The notes under the pieces are model-generated. The model ran no database searches and was not told the DNA's origin. It worked only from the letters and a program-made list of their open reading frames with translations. Positions 6,987-14,331 of a stretch of 24,074 bases of DNA are shown in pieces. The DNA is taken from contig URCS01000032.1 of NCBI GenBank assembly GCA_900546455.1, forward strand, positions 1 through 24,074, written 5' to 3'. How positions within the stretch are numbered: the first letter of the stretch is position 1; each line of letters begins with the position of its first letter. Origin of the DNA: an uncultured Collinsella sp. Lineage in GTDB: Bacteria; Actinomycetota; Coriobacteriia; Coriobacteriales; Coriobacteriaceae. Both the position numbers and the translations under genes were made by a program.

Positions 6987-7048
6987 GCGCCTCGCCTCTT
7001 CTCTATCAACGGTTTGTAGATAAATGATACCGTATTTAGCACACAATA

Positions 7049-7450
7049 CTAATAACGAGGATTGAAACCGTCTTCATTGGCAAGCGGGGCTCGCGCCTGG
7101 GCGTCTTCGAGGCGAAAGCGCGTCCCCATGCGCTCGTAGGAGACGTGAAGCGCCTCGAGCTGAGACAGGATATTCGCCGGTGCGCCCTGCACCTCCATCT
7201 CGACCGAGCCGTCTTCCATATTGCGCACCCAACCGGTGAGGGAGCGCGCCTGTGCGAGATTGGTGTTGGTAAAGCGAAAGCCGACGCCCTGGACCTGTCC
7301 CGTCCAGCGCAGGAAATAGCGCAGGGGAGTGTCTTGAGTGGCCTCGTCGCTTGCGAGCACGGTAAGCCTGCGGCGCAGCTCGAGCTCGACGCCTGATGGT
7401 TTTTGAGGCTCGCGATTGACACCGGAAAAGAGCTTATCGAAGAAACCCAT
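7049..7450 (-). CDS. Acylphosphatase-domain protein with N-terminal extension
   Basis: The acylphosphatase fold occupies about residues 44-133, with the signature GQVQGVGFRF (catalytic R59) and GWVRN (catalytic N77). Acylphosphatases hydrolyse carboxyl-phosphate bonds such as acetyl phosphate or 1,3-bisphosphoglycerate. The family is usually about 90 residues. Here a 40-residue polar N-terminus (MGFFDKLFSGVNREPQK...) is added, with no signal peptide. The ATG lies only 2 bp after the stop of the upstream oxidoreductase gene, so translation is probably coupled. A longer frame to 7585 overlaps that gene and is unlikely. Confidence 0.88.
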   Translation of the reverse strand: MGFFDKLFSGVNREPQKPSGVELELRRRLTVLASDEATQDTPLRYFLRWTGQVQGVGFRFTNTNLAQARSLTGWVRNMEDGSVEMEVQGAPANILSQLEALHVSYERMGTRFRLEDAQARAPLANEDGFNPRY

Positions 7451-7452
7451 CG

Positions 7453-8559
7453 CTAGGCCTGCTTGCCTGCGTCGGCCGGGAAGGTAATGCCTGCCTGCTG
7501 ACGCACGGCATCCATGATGCGCAATGAGACGAGCGTGACATCGCGATAGCGGCCAAGCTCGTGGCGTCCGGCGGGCGTCTCCCAAATCTCTTCCTTAACG
7601 TTATCAATGCCGCCGATGGCGGCGATAAAGTCGGCGAGCTCGTACTCCATGGTGTTGCTCGATGTGGGTAGGTCGAGCACGCGGCCGTTGTCACCCTGCT
7701 CGCGCGGAACCTCGGTGGCCGAGCCGCGAACGACATCGCCGCGATAGTCGATGCGCACGTTGCGGGGTGTGGATAGATGGTCGATCTGGATGGTGCCGCG
7801 CTCGCCTTCGATCTGCGAGGGCAGCAGGTCGTTCGTGATCTTGGAATGTGCGAGCTCGACGGAGATGCGGCCGCCGCCGTAGCTGGCGAGGATGGAGCCG
7901 CAGCCGTCGATGGGCCCGTGCGTGAGCTGTTGCGTGGCGGGATCGAGTAGCGTGGTCATGCTGGTGAGACCAGAGGGCATGCCGAAGATCTCGACCATGG
8001 GCTCGACGGTGTAGACGCCGATGTCCATGAGGGAACCCGATGCCATATTGCAGTCGAAGATATTGGTGGCGCGTCCCGCGAGAATCTCGTTGTAGCGCGA
8101 GGAATACTTGCCAAAGCGCAATGAGGCGCGGCTGATGGGGGCGATCTCGCCCAGGGCGTCCTCGATGGCGTGGAAGGCGGGATCGTGGAGGGGACGCATG
8201 GCCTCGAGGGCCACGACACCTGCTGCCTCGGCAGCGCGGAAGACTTCCAGCGCCTGCGCTTCGGTGGCGCAGAAGGGTTTCTCGACGATGACGTGCTTGC
8301 CACCGGCGATGCAGGCAAGGGCCTGCTCGTAGTGAAGTGCGTTAGGGCTGCCGATATAGACGGCGTCGACGTCGACGGCGGACGCAAGCTCGTCAAGTGC
8401 GGTGAAGTTACGTTCGCCGCCGTGTTCGGCGGTAAAGGCGGCACCGCGATTGGCATCGCGTGAAAGCGTGCCCACAAACGCGGCTTGATCGTTGGCGTTG
8501 ACGACTTGGATAAAGTCGTCGGTGATCATGGATGTGCCGATGGTCGCGATGCGCAGCAT
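7453..8559 (-). CDS. Gfo/Idh/MocA-family NAD(P)-dependent oxidoreductase
   Basis: A 368-residue oxidoreductase with an N-terminal Rossmann domain (LRIATIGTSMITDDF at the start, DAVYIGSPNALHYEQA, and VEKP at 92-95) and a C-terminal substrate domain with GSLMDIGVYTVEPM. The family oxidises or reduces sugars, inositols and related alcohols; the substrate is unknown. The first glycine motif is GTSMI rather than GxGxxG, a known variant. The ATG (8557-8559) has AGGGGG upstream. The open frame extends to 9000 but would overlap the RNase H gene, so the longer version is rejected. The acylphosphatase gene follows 2 bp after the stop. Confidence 0.92.
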   Translation of the reverse strand: MLRIATIGTSMITDDFIQVVNANDQAAFVGTLSRDANRGAAFTAEHGGERNFTALDELASAVDVDAVYIGSPNALHYEQALACIAGGKHVIVEKPFCATEAQALEVFRAAEAAGVVALEAMRPLHDPAFHAIEDALGEIAPISRASLRFGKYSSRYNEILAGRATNIFDCNMASGSLMDIGVYTVEPMVEIFGMPSGLTSMTTLLDPATQQLTHGPIDGCGSILASYGGGRISVELAHSKITNDLLPSQIEGERGTIQIDHLSTPRNVRIDYRGDVVRGSATEVPREQGDNGRVLDLPTSSNTMEYELADFIAAIGGIDNVKEEIWETPAGRHELGRYRDVTLVSLRIMDAVRQQAGITFPADAGKQA

Positions 8560-8632
8560 ACGTCCCCCTTGCGTTGTTTGGTCTACAGGATGAGTGTAGC
8601 GCGTGGGGATATAAAGCTGCGCGAAAACGCTA

Positions 8633-9118
8633 TTACAGGTCGCTCTCGTTAAAGCCGGCGTCGATATCGAGGTTGCTGCCGTCGGCCGCCGTGGTGGCGA
8701 GCTCATCGCAGCGCTCGTTGAGCTCGTGACCGGCGTGACCCTTAACCCAGATGAACTCAACCTTGTGCTTGCTTTTGGCGGTGAGTAGGCGCTCCCACAG
8801 GTCGCGGTTCTTGACGGGTTGCTTGTTGGCGGTTTTCCATCCGCGCTTTTTCCAGCCGTCAATCCAGTGCTTGTTAAAGGCGTTGACGACATACTGCGAA
8901 TCGGAATGGACTTCGACCTCGCAAGGGCGGTTGAGCGCCTCGAGCGCCACGATGACCGCCATGAGTTCCATGCGGTTGTTGGTGGTCTTGGCGTAGCCAC
9001 GCGAAAGCTCGGAGGTGAAGGTCTTGCCGGCGGGGTTGGTGTATTTGAGCACGGCGCCGTAGCCGCCGCGCCCCGGATTGGATCGAGCCGAGCCGTCGGT
9101 ATAGATGATGACCTTCAC
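8633..9118 (-). CDS. rnhA: Ribonuclease HI
   Basis: RNase HI degrades the RNA strand of RNA-DNA hybrids. The catalytic residues are visible as D8 (YTDGS), E51 (NNRMELMA), D73 (HSDSQYV) and D138 (NERCDELA), with the supporting His128 in VKGHAGH. The protein has 161 residues, about the usual length. I chose GTG at 9116-9118 because AAAGGAA lies a few bases upstream and the product then begins VKVIIYTDGS. The overlapping ATG two bases earlier is in a different frame and meets a stop at once. The gene lies between the LysR and oxidoreductase genes. Confidence 0.95.
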   Translation of the reverse strand: MKVIIYTDGSARSNPGRGGYGAVLKYTNPAGKTFTSELSRGYAKTTNNRMELMAVIVALEALNRPCEVEVHSDSQYVVNAFNKHWIDGWKKRGWKTANKQPVKNRDLWERLLTAKSKHKVEFIWVKGHAGHELNERCDELATTAADGSNLDIDAGFNESDL

Positions 9119-9181
9119 ATGGTTCCTTTCGTTGGGTACGTTTCGCGTGAGTGACCATTGTAGCGCCATGCCCGCCAGGGG

Positions 9182-10120
9182 CTAGCAATCTACGATTTCT
9201 ACCCCGTCTTCCGACAGTTGGTCGGCATGGATGATGCGGTTGAGCTCGTCGAGGTATTGCTGCAAGAGGGGAGAGGGCTTGCGATCGTCATGCATGATGT
9301 AGCCCACATGCATCGTCGGGGCGTCTGCCAAAGGGATCGAGGCCATGCCCCACTGCATTTCGCTGGAGAGGACGCCGGTCGACAGCGCATAGCCGTTCGA
9401 GGTGATGAGCAGGTTGGTGAGCGTCCCACGGTCGGATACGCGGATATTGCGGTTGCAGGGAATATAGCTAAACGGTTCCTCGGCGTAATAGAAGGAATTA
9501 GAGGTGCCCTGCTCAAAGCTATAGCGCGTATAGGGCGTGAGGTCGGCAAGCGACAGCTGCGGGCGGCGGGCGAGCGGGTGGCGTTCGCTGACGAACACGT
9601 GGACTTTCGCATTAAAGAGGGGGTGAAAGCTCGCCCGGGCATCGGTAAAGGCCTTCTGCAAGACACGGGTATTAAAGTCGTCCAGATAGAGGATGCCGAT
9701 GTCGCTGCGAAACGCGCGAACGTCGTCGATGATCTGCGCTGTGGTGGTCTCGCGCATGATGAACTCGAACTTGCTGTCGCGGCAGCGCTCGACTACGTTG
9801 ACAAAGGCCTCGACCGAAAACGCGTAGTGTTGGGCCGAGATGGCAAGGCGGGCCTGAGGTGTACCGCCGTCCTCGTAGCGGGCCTCGAGCATGTCGGCCT
9901 GCTCTACGACCTGGCGTGCATAACCCAAAAGCTCGGTGCCGTCGTTGGTGAGCGTGACGCCGCGGCTGGAGCGCGTAAAGATCTCCAGGTGGAGCTCCTG
10001 TTCCAGGCTTTTGACGGCGTTTGAGATGTTGGACTGAGCGGTATAGAGGCGCTGAGCTGCGGCGTTGATTGAGCCGGACTCTGCCACGGCAATCAGAAAA
10101 CGAAGCTGCTGAAGGGTCAT
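9182..10120 (-). CDS. LysR-family transcriptional regulator, divergent from metY
   Basis: A 312-residue LysR regulator. The winged helix-turn-helix covers residues 1-60 (MTLQQLRFLIAVAESGSINAAA, AQSNISNAVKSLEQELH, FTRSSRGVTLT). The effector domain of two Rossmann-like halves covers about 90-300. The start at ATG 10118-10120 has AAGGA eight bases upstream; an ATG three codons earlier sits directly against AAGG. The gene is divergent from metY, and a LysR-type box lies at 10142-10158, so it probably controls metY and itself. The usual effectors for such sulfur regulators are O-acetylserine or O-acetylhomoserine-like metabolites, but the effector here is unknown. Confidence 0.93.
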   Translation of the reverse strand: MTLQQLRFLIAVAESGSINAAAQRLYTAQSNISNAVKSLEQELHLEIFTRSSRGVTLTNDGTELLGYARQVVEQADMLEARYEDGGTPQARLAISAQHYAFSVEAFVNVVERCRDSKFEFIMRETTTAQIIDDVRAFRSDIGILYLDDFNTRVLQKAFTDARASFHPLFNAKVHVFVSERHPLARRPQLSLADLTPYTRYSFEQGTSNSFYYAEEPFSYIPCNRNIRVSDRGTLTNLLITSNGYALSTGVLSSEMQWGMASIPLADAPTMHVGYIMHDDRKPSPLLQQYLDELNRIIHADQLSEDGVEIVDC

Positions 10121-10141
10121 CGACGCCATCCTTTCGATTGC

Positions 10142-10158
10142 TATCTATAAAACCGATA
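10142..10158. promoter_or_regulatory. LysR-type binding box (TATC-N9-GATA)
   Basis: TATC (10142-10145), nine bases, then GATA (10155-10158) gives the classic ATC-N9-GAT / T-N11-A pattern. It is centred at 10150, about 66 bp upstream of the predicted metY transcription start, the usual LysR recognition position. Confidence 0.6.
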
Positions 10159-10180
10159 ACAGGTTAGCGCTTTTAAGTGA

Positions 10181-10209
10181 TTGACCGAGCGAAACAATGC
10201 TCGTACTAT
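10181..10209 (+). promoter_or_regulatory. metY promoter with operator-like dyad in the spacer
   Basis: -35 TTGACC (10181-10186) and -10 TACTAT (10204-10209) have an ideal 17-bp spacer. The dyad CGAGC (10186-10190) / GCTCG (10199-10203) fills the spacer and could be an operator. Transcription would start near 10216, giving a leader of about 180 nt. Confidence 0.75.
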
Positions 10210-10278
10210 TCAAAACACACAAAGGCGGTAGGTAATTAAGCCGACCACGGAACCGGGATGTCAAAGGGAGGACCGCAT

Positions 10279-10332
10279 ATGAACTGCTTGCCAAGACGAA
10301 TGCCGGGCTCCTGTTTGCGCCCGTTGGCGTGA
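10279..10332 (+). CDS. 17-residue cysteine-containing upstream ORF (leader peptide candidate)
   Basis: A short ORF in the metY leader encodes MNCLPRRMPGSCLRPLA and ends in TGA. It has a strong ribosome binding site, GGGAGG (10266-10271), 7 nt before its ATG. It contains two Cys and two Met codons. The last third overlaps a hairpin (10308-10339). Because metY makes homocysteine or methionine from sulfide or methanethiol, a cysteine- or methionine-sensing leader is plausible (inference). It is not known that the peptide is made. Confidence 0.55.
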   Translation: MNCLPRRMPGSCLRPLA

Positions 10333-10339
10333 TCAGGAG
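10308..10339 (+). promoter_or_regulatory. Leader hairpin overlapping the end of the upstream ORF
   Basis: CTCCTG (10308-10313) pairs with CAGGAG (10334-10339), and inside it CGCC (10318-10321) pairs with GGCG (10326-10329) around a CGTT loop. It spans the uORF stop codon, so ribosome position could open or close it. In addition, GCGGT (10225-10229) can pair with ACCGC (10272-10276) just before the uORF start. Confidence 0.45.
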
Positions 10340-10394
10340 ACAGCGACTTACTCTTCTCTTATTTATTTACTTTCGTTCGATCAAGGAGATCATC

Positions 10395-11705
10395 ATGAGC
10401 CAGTTCATCAACAACCCCGAGCACACCTTTGGTTTCGATACCCTGCAGCTTCATGTTGGCCAGGAGAGCGCCGACCCCGCATCCGACTCCCGCGCCGTGC
10501 CTATCTACCAGACCACGAGCTATGTGTTCCGCAACTCCCAGCACGCCGCCGACCGCTTTGGTCTTGCCGACGCCGGTAACATCTACGGCCGTCTGACCAA
10601 CTCCACCCAGGGCGTCTTCGAGGACCGTATCGCCGCACTCGAGGGTGGCGTGGCCGGTCTTGCCGTCGCCTCCGGCGCTGCTGCCATCACCTATACCCTG
10701 CAGGCTCTTGCCCAGGCTGGTGACCACGTGGTGGCTCAGAAGACCATCTACGGTGGTTCCTACAACCTGCTCGAGCATACGCTCTCCCAGTTTGGCGTCG
10801 AGACCACGTTTGTCGATGCTCATAACCTGGAAGAGGTTGAGGGTGCCATCAAGGACAACACCACGGTCATCTATCTCGAGACGCTCGGCAACCCCAACTC
10901 TGACATCCCCAACATCGACGCCATCTCCGAGATCGCCAAGAAGCACGGTCTGCCGGTTGTCGTCGACAACACTTTCGGCACCCCGTATCTGTTCCGTCCG
11001 CTGGAGCATGGCGCCAACATCGTTGTCCACTCCGCAACCAAGTTCATCGGCGGCCACGGCACCTCGCTGGGCGGTGTGATCGTCGACGGCGGTAACTTCG
11101 ATTGGAAGGCGAGCGGAAAGTACGCCCAGATCGCTGAGCCCAACCCCTCCTACCATGGTGTTTCGTTTGCCGAGGCTGCCGGTCCCGCCGCCTTCGCAAC
11201 CTATGTCCGCGCCATCCTGCTGCGCGACGAGGGTGCCTGCATCAGCCCGTTCAACGCCTGGGTCCTGCTCCAGGGCACCGAGACCCTGTCGCTGCGCGTC
11301 GACCGCCATGTCGAGAACACCAAGAAGGTCGTTGAGTTCCTGGCTGGTGACAGCCATGTCGCCAAGGTGAACCACCCGAGCCTGCCTGAGCACCCCGATC
11401 ACGAGCTCTATCAGAAGTACTTCCCCAACGGCGGCGCTTCGATCTTCACCTTTGAGATTAAGGGTGGCCAGGAGGCAGCTTGGAAGTTCATCGATCATCT
11501 GCAGGTGTTCTCGCTGCTCGCCAACGTGGCCGACGTCAAGTCGCTCGTCGTGCACCCGGCTACCACCACGCACTCCCAGCTCTCTGCCGAGGAGCTCGCC
11601 GAGCAGAACATCACGCCCTCCACGATCCGTCTTTCCATCGGTACCGAGAACGCCGAGGACATCATTTGGGATCTGAAGCAGGCCTTCGCCGCGCTGGACG
11701 AGTAA
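10395..11705 (+). CDS. metY: O-acetylhomoserine sulfhydrylase (PLP enzyme)
   Basis: A 436-residue Cys/Met-metabolism PLP enzyme. It uses O-acetyl-L-homoserine and sulfide (or a thiol) to give homocysteine (or methionine). The PLP lysine is K216 in HSATKFIGGHG, the cofactor aspartate is D191 in VVVDNTFGTP, and the substrate region contains YGRLTNST and YLETLGNP. Its length and the insert after the lysine fit MetY better than the ~390-residue cystathionine synthase. Codon use is strongly biased to C-ending codons, suggesting high expression. ATG 10395 has AAGGAG upstream; the frame is open upstream to 10329 but that is leader. Confidence 0.96.
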   Translation: MSQFINNPEHTFGFDTLQLHVGQESADPASDSRAVPIYQTTSYVFRNSQHAADRFGLADAGNIYGRLTNSTQGVFEDRIAALEGGVAGLAVASGAAAITYTLQALAQAGDHVVAQKTIYGGSYNLLEHTLSQFGVETTFVDAHNLEEVEGAIKDNTTVIYLETLGNPNSDIPNIDAISEIAKKHGLPVVVDNTFGTPYLFRPLEHGANIVVHSATKFIGGHGTSLGGVIVDGGNFDWKASGKYAQIAEPNPSYHGVSFAEAAGPAAFATYVRAILLRDEGACISPFNAWVLLQGTETLSLRVDRHVENTKKVVEFLAGDSHVAKVNHPSLPEHPDHELYQKYFPNGGASIFTFEIKGGQEAAWKFIDHLQVFSLLANVADVKSLVVHPATTTHSQLSAEELAEQNITPSTIRLSIGTENAEDIIWDLKQAFAALDE

Positions 11706-11765
11706 GGCGACTTGTGCAAGGACCCCTTGCGACTCGATAGGTATAACTGCATAAAATGCCTGCTC

Positions 11766-11806
11766 AAGGCGCCTGTGCAAGCAATGGTTGCGCAGGCGCC
11801 TTTTTT
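11766..11806 (+). terminator. Intrinsic terminator of metY
   Basis: A 13-bp stem (11768-11780 with 11788-11800, one G-U) around a 7-nt loop is followed by six T. It lies about 60 bp after the metY stop. Confidence 0.92.
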
Positions 11807-12017
11807 GCATAGGAAGGGCGCTATTACAGGGTTTTTGGCATGCTTTATGCATTCGAGTTGTGGAAAACTCCTGTTGAGAGGATGTGAGTTTTACGCAATT
11901 GACGTGCGCCTTTTGAGTAAAACCGCAGGTCGCGATTTGCTCGAGGTACTATGCAGCGCGATCGAATCACACGCAGCTCAAACGCAGCAAAAACGCACTA
12001 CGGAGGTTTCCAGCTAC
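11807..12017 (+). promoter_or_regulatory. Leader region of the secreted-protein gene, with overlapping inverted repeats
   Basis: No gene is seen here. GAGTTTTAC (11886-11894) can pair upstream with AAAACTC (11864-11870) or downstream with GTAAAAC (11917-11923), so two hairpins exclude each other. TACTAT (11947-11952) is a possible -10 without a good -35. The region ends with CGGAGG (12001-12006), 11 bases before the ATG at 12018. Confidence 0.35.
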
Positions 12018-12794
12018 ATGAGGATCGATTCACGAAAACCGAAAGCCGCTGCCCTTTCCGCCGCTCTGACCGTGGCACTTTTGGCGGGCGCCGGTGCAAC
12101 TGATGCCCACGCCGCAACACTGTCCGATACGGTTGGATCTACGCCGTCCGAGACGACGCTGGTACAGCCCGTTGATTATCGCGGCGATGGTTATGGCTCT
12201 ATGCAGGAGTGGAACGCCTCGATGGAGGCCAAGCGCGATTCCCTTGAAATGCGCGCTCAGATTATCCTAAACATGTATGGTGACTATGCCACCGATGACG
12301 AGCGCGCTGTGCTGCAGGGTTGTATCGATGGTGCGGGCAGCCTTTTGACGATGGGGGAGGTCGACGCGAAGTCGACCGAGCTCGATGAGCTGCGCACTGC
12401 GCTTGAGAATGCCAAGCGCGAAGCGCTCGAGGCCGCTGCCGCCGAGGCGGAGGCTGCCGAGGCCGCCCAGGCTTCGTACTACAACGCCGGTTACACTCCG
12501 TCCTACGCGTCTGCCGCGTCCTACGCGAACGGATCGGGCCTGACGCGCTCTGCGGGTGTCAATAACTACAACGGGCGCCGTGAGACCTATTACAGCAGCA
12601 ATGTGCTTTATCACTATCGCACGGGCGAATGGACTCAGGATTCTGAGGGCTTCTGGCGCGATTCCGACGGCTATTACGTTGTTGCCGCGGGCGATATGGC
12701 CCAGGGTTCGACCTTTACGGGCTCCAAGGGTGATTGCAAGGTCTATGACTCCGGCTGCGCTGCCGGAACCACCGACTACTACACCGGTTGGTAG
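12018..12794 (+). CDS. Secreted protein with Ala/Glu-rich helix and C-terminal beta domain
   Basis: The 258-residue product starts with a clear Sec signal peptide (positive MRIDSRKPK, hydrophobic AALSAALTVALLAGAG, cleavage likely after AHA at 32). A helical middle follows, ending in an Ala/Glu-rich stretch (about residues 130-155), then a Tyr/Ser/Ala-rich linker. The C-terminal ~50 residues (DGYYVVAAGDMAQGSTFTG...CKVYDSGC...YYTGW) faintly resemble a truncated 3D/RlpA-like double-psi barrel in which DGYYVVAA and VYDSG are the recognisable parts. Two cysteines could form a disulfide. No enzyme function can be assigned; a cell-wall role is a guess. The frame is open to 11712, but that is leader and terminator sequence. 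Confidence 0.75.
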   Translation: MRIDSRKPKAAALSAALTVALLAGAGATDAHAATLSDTVGSTPSETTLVQPVDYRGDGYGSMQEWNASMEAKRDSLEMRAQIILNMYGDYATDDERAVLQGCIDGAGSLLTMGEVDAKSTELDELRTALENAKREALEAAAAEAEAAEAAQASYYNAGYTPSYASAASYANGSGLTRSAGVNNYNGRRETYYSSNVLYHYRTGEWTQDSEGFWRDSDGYYVVAAGDMAQGSTFTGSKGDCKVYDSGCAAGTTDYYTGW

Positions 12795-12821
12795 TTTTTC
12801 TGTATCACGGATATTTGGCGG

Positions 12822-12868
12822 ACGGGCGTCTTTACCGAGCTTTAGGGCAACGTAAGGACGCCCGTTCT
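12822..12868 (+). terminator. Terminator-like hairpin after the secreted-protein gene
   Basis: ACGGGCGTC (12822-12830) pairs perfectly with GACGCCCGT (12857-12865), and TTAC/GTAA extends the stem inward. A short TTCT tail follows, so termination strength is uncertain. Confidence 0.65.
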
Positions 12869-12941
12869 ATGTATACGCTTGAGCTAACAGAGCCCTTACC
12901 GTGACGGTACGTCGCGCATATGGGCGCGGGGCACACTAGTT

Positions 12942-12966
12942 CATGAGAAATAGGGTCTTTCTCGTG
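12942..12966 (+). promoter_or_regulatory. Hairpin abutting the Shine-Dalgarno of the small membrane protein gene
   Basis: CATGAGAAA (12942-12950) pairs with TTTCTCGTG (12958-12966) around a 7-nt loop. One pair is a U-G wobble valid only in plus-strand RNA. The last G of the stem is the first G of the GGAGG ribosome binding site (12966-12970). Upstream, TACCGTGACGGTA (12897-12909) is another small dyad. Confidence 0.45.
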
Positions 12967-12980
12967 GAGGAAGTGGTCTT

Positions 12981-13187
12981 GTGAACGCTCGAGATATCGC
13001 CGTTGCCGCCGTTGCATTGACGCTTGGCTGCCTTGGTCCTACGGCCGCGCTCGTCGCGGGCATGCAGGGGTCTTGTGGGGCTGCCTCTATCGTGGTCGGC
13101 GCGTTGATCGCGGCCACACTGCTGGGAAGCGCCGGTGTTGTCCTTTGTCGCGATGATGAGGACGAGGTTCCGGAGTCGCATCTCTAA
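12981..13187 (+). CDS. Small two-helix membrane protein
   Basis: A 68-residue hypothetical protein starting at GTG, with GGAGG ten bases upstream. Two hydrophobic segments are visible: about residues 6-28 (IAVAAVALTLGCLGPTAALV) and 34-56 (AASIVVGALIAATLLGSAGV). A short acidic tail (CRDDEDEVPESHL) follows. One Cys lies in each helix region and one in the turn. I do not recognise the family. The good ribosome binding site and a terminator downstream support it as a real gene. Confidence 0.65.
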   Translation: MNARDIAVAAVALTLGCLGPTAALVAGMQGSCGAASIVVGALIAATLLGSAGVVLCRDDEDEVPESHL

Positions 13188-13224
13188 CTGTTGCGAAAAT
13201 GACTGTTGGCCATGGCTGAACATG

Positions 13225-13266
13225 AAAACCGCACAAGGGGAGTGCCCTTTGCGGCGGTTTTTGCTA
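13225..13266. terminator. Bidirectional terminator between the small membrane protein and panE
   Basis: AAAACCGC (13225-13232) pairs with GCGGTTTT (13254-13261), and AAGGG/CCCTT pairs inside. A and T runs flank both sides, so it can serve both converging genes. Confidence 0.85.
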
Positions 13267-13295
13267 TTGAGACTGTTGGATGCGGTGCGGCGGCG

Positions 13296-14210
13296 TTACC
13301 AGCTTGCCTCGATATCACGGATGCGCCGATAGAGCCATTCGTTCTGCGGCGCTTGGATATCGTGCTTGGCCGCGAGGCGGCGGACGGTGCCCGCGAACTC
13401 CTCGACCTCTGTTTTGCGCTGCGCGACGCGGTCCTGCGCCATCGAGGGCATGCCGGCGGGGTCGAGCCCCTCGATGAGATGCACCATCTGCGTTAGGTCT
13501 GCCTCGGTGAGCTCGATACCCTCGGCGTTGGCGACCGAAAGCGTCTCGCGCATGGCGGAGACAAAGCAACGACGCTGCTCGGAGCCCTGTTCCGTGGCGC
13601 TTCCGTACGTGCCGCCGTAGGCCATGCAGGTCTGGTTGATGCCGTCGTTGAGCATAAGCTTGGCCCACATGCGGTGCGCGATGTCTGCCTCGACGGTGTG
13701 GGCGATGCCGCAGCGCGTGTAGAGTTCGTCGATGGCGGCGACGGTCGCGGGGTCGGTGCCGGCGGCCGCACCAAAGCGGATCTCGCCCGCATTGGTAAAG
13801 GTGAGCGCGCCGTTGAGAAACACAGCGTCCATGCCTTGGCAGATTCCGAGGATGGTGTGCTCCCAGCCAAAGCGCTCGGCAATCTTCTGCTCGCTGGTGA
13901 TGCCGTTGCACAGCGAGGCGATGAGCGTATTGGGGCCCACGATGTGTTCCATAGTCTTAAGCGCCTGGTCGAGTCCGGTTGTCTTGACCGTGAGGATGAC
14001 CAGGTCGACGGGCGTCGCCTCGCTCGCGCGGACGGACTTGAGCGCGCAGGGCTTGCCGTTGACGGTGAGCGCATCGTTCGCATGGCGCTCAAAGCGAGCG
14101 TCGTCCATGACGTATTCGACGGCATCGTTGCCGAGTGCCTGGGCGATCATGCTGCCGTAGAGTAGCCCGACGCCACCCTTGCCGATAAAGGCGACCTTGT
14201 TGATCTGCAT
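13296..14210 (-). CDS. panE: 2-dehydropantoate 2-reductase (ketopantoate reductase family)
   Basis: A 304-residue PanE/ApbA-family protein that reduces ketopantoate to pantoate with NADPH in pantothenate and CoA synthesis. The Rossmann motif is FIGKGGVGLLYG (GxGxxG at 10-15). The conserved CNGI motif (about 101-104) and the catalytic lysine K184 in WAKLMLN are visible. Some family members act on other 2-keto acids, so the exact substrate is less certain than the fold. The ATG at 14208-14210 is 9 nt after GGGGAG; an ATG three codons earlier abuts that site. The gene is preceded on the same strand by a terminator, so it has its own promoter or relies on read-through. Confidence 0.85.
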   Translation of the reverse strand: MQINKVAFIGKGGVGLLYGSMIAQALGNDAVEYVMDDARFERHANDALTVNGKPCALKSVRASEATPVDLVILTVKTTGLDQALKTMEHIVGPNTLIASLCNGITSEQKIAERFGWEHTILGICQGMDAVFLNGALTFTNAGEIRFGAAAGTDPATVAAIDELYTRCGIAHTVEADIAHRMWAKLMLNDGINQTCMAYGGTYGSATEQGSEQRRCFVSAMRETLSVANAEGIELTEADLTQMVHLIEGLDPAGMPSMAQDRVAQRKTEVEEFAGTVRRLAAKHDIQAPQNEWLYRRIRDIEASW

Positions 14211-14226
14211 ATGAATCATCTCCCCA

Positions 14227-14255
14227 TATAAAAGGCGCCCGCGTAAGGGGCGCCT
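14227..14255 (-). terminator. Terminator of the cyclase gene (minus strand)
   Basis: AGGCGCCC (14233-14240) pairs with GGGCGCCT (14248-14255) around a 7-nt loop. Read on the minus strand it is followed by TTTTATAT, a proper tail for the gene at 14332-15102. Confidence 0.8.
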
Positions 14256-14331
14256 GATGGATTGTATGCTGCCAGGGTGATTGATGGGTGCGCGGAGCGG
14301 CTGTTATGAAAAAGAAACGTTTGCCTGGACG

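Noticed and set aside
8560..9000. N-terminal extension of the 7453-8559 oxidoreductase
   Set aside because: It would overlap the RNase HI gene in another frame and is rich in Ser/Arg/Thr, typical of a shadow frame. ATG 8559 has a good ribosome binding site.
10262..10280. T-box-like sequence (AGGGAGGACCGC resembles AGGGTGGNACCGCG)
   Set aside because: One base is missing from the tRNA-binding bulge, the UGGN is not preserved, and there is too little leader upstream (about 50 nt) for a T-box stem I. The G-rich part is better explained as the ribosome binding site of the upstream ORF.
10216..10394. SAM or cobalamin riboswitch upstream of metY
   Set aside because: None of the conserved SAM-I, SAM-II or B12-box sequences could be found by eye in this leader.
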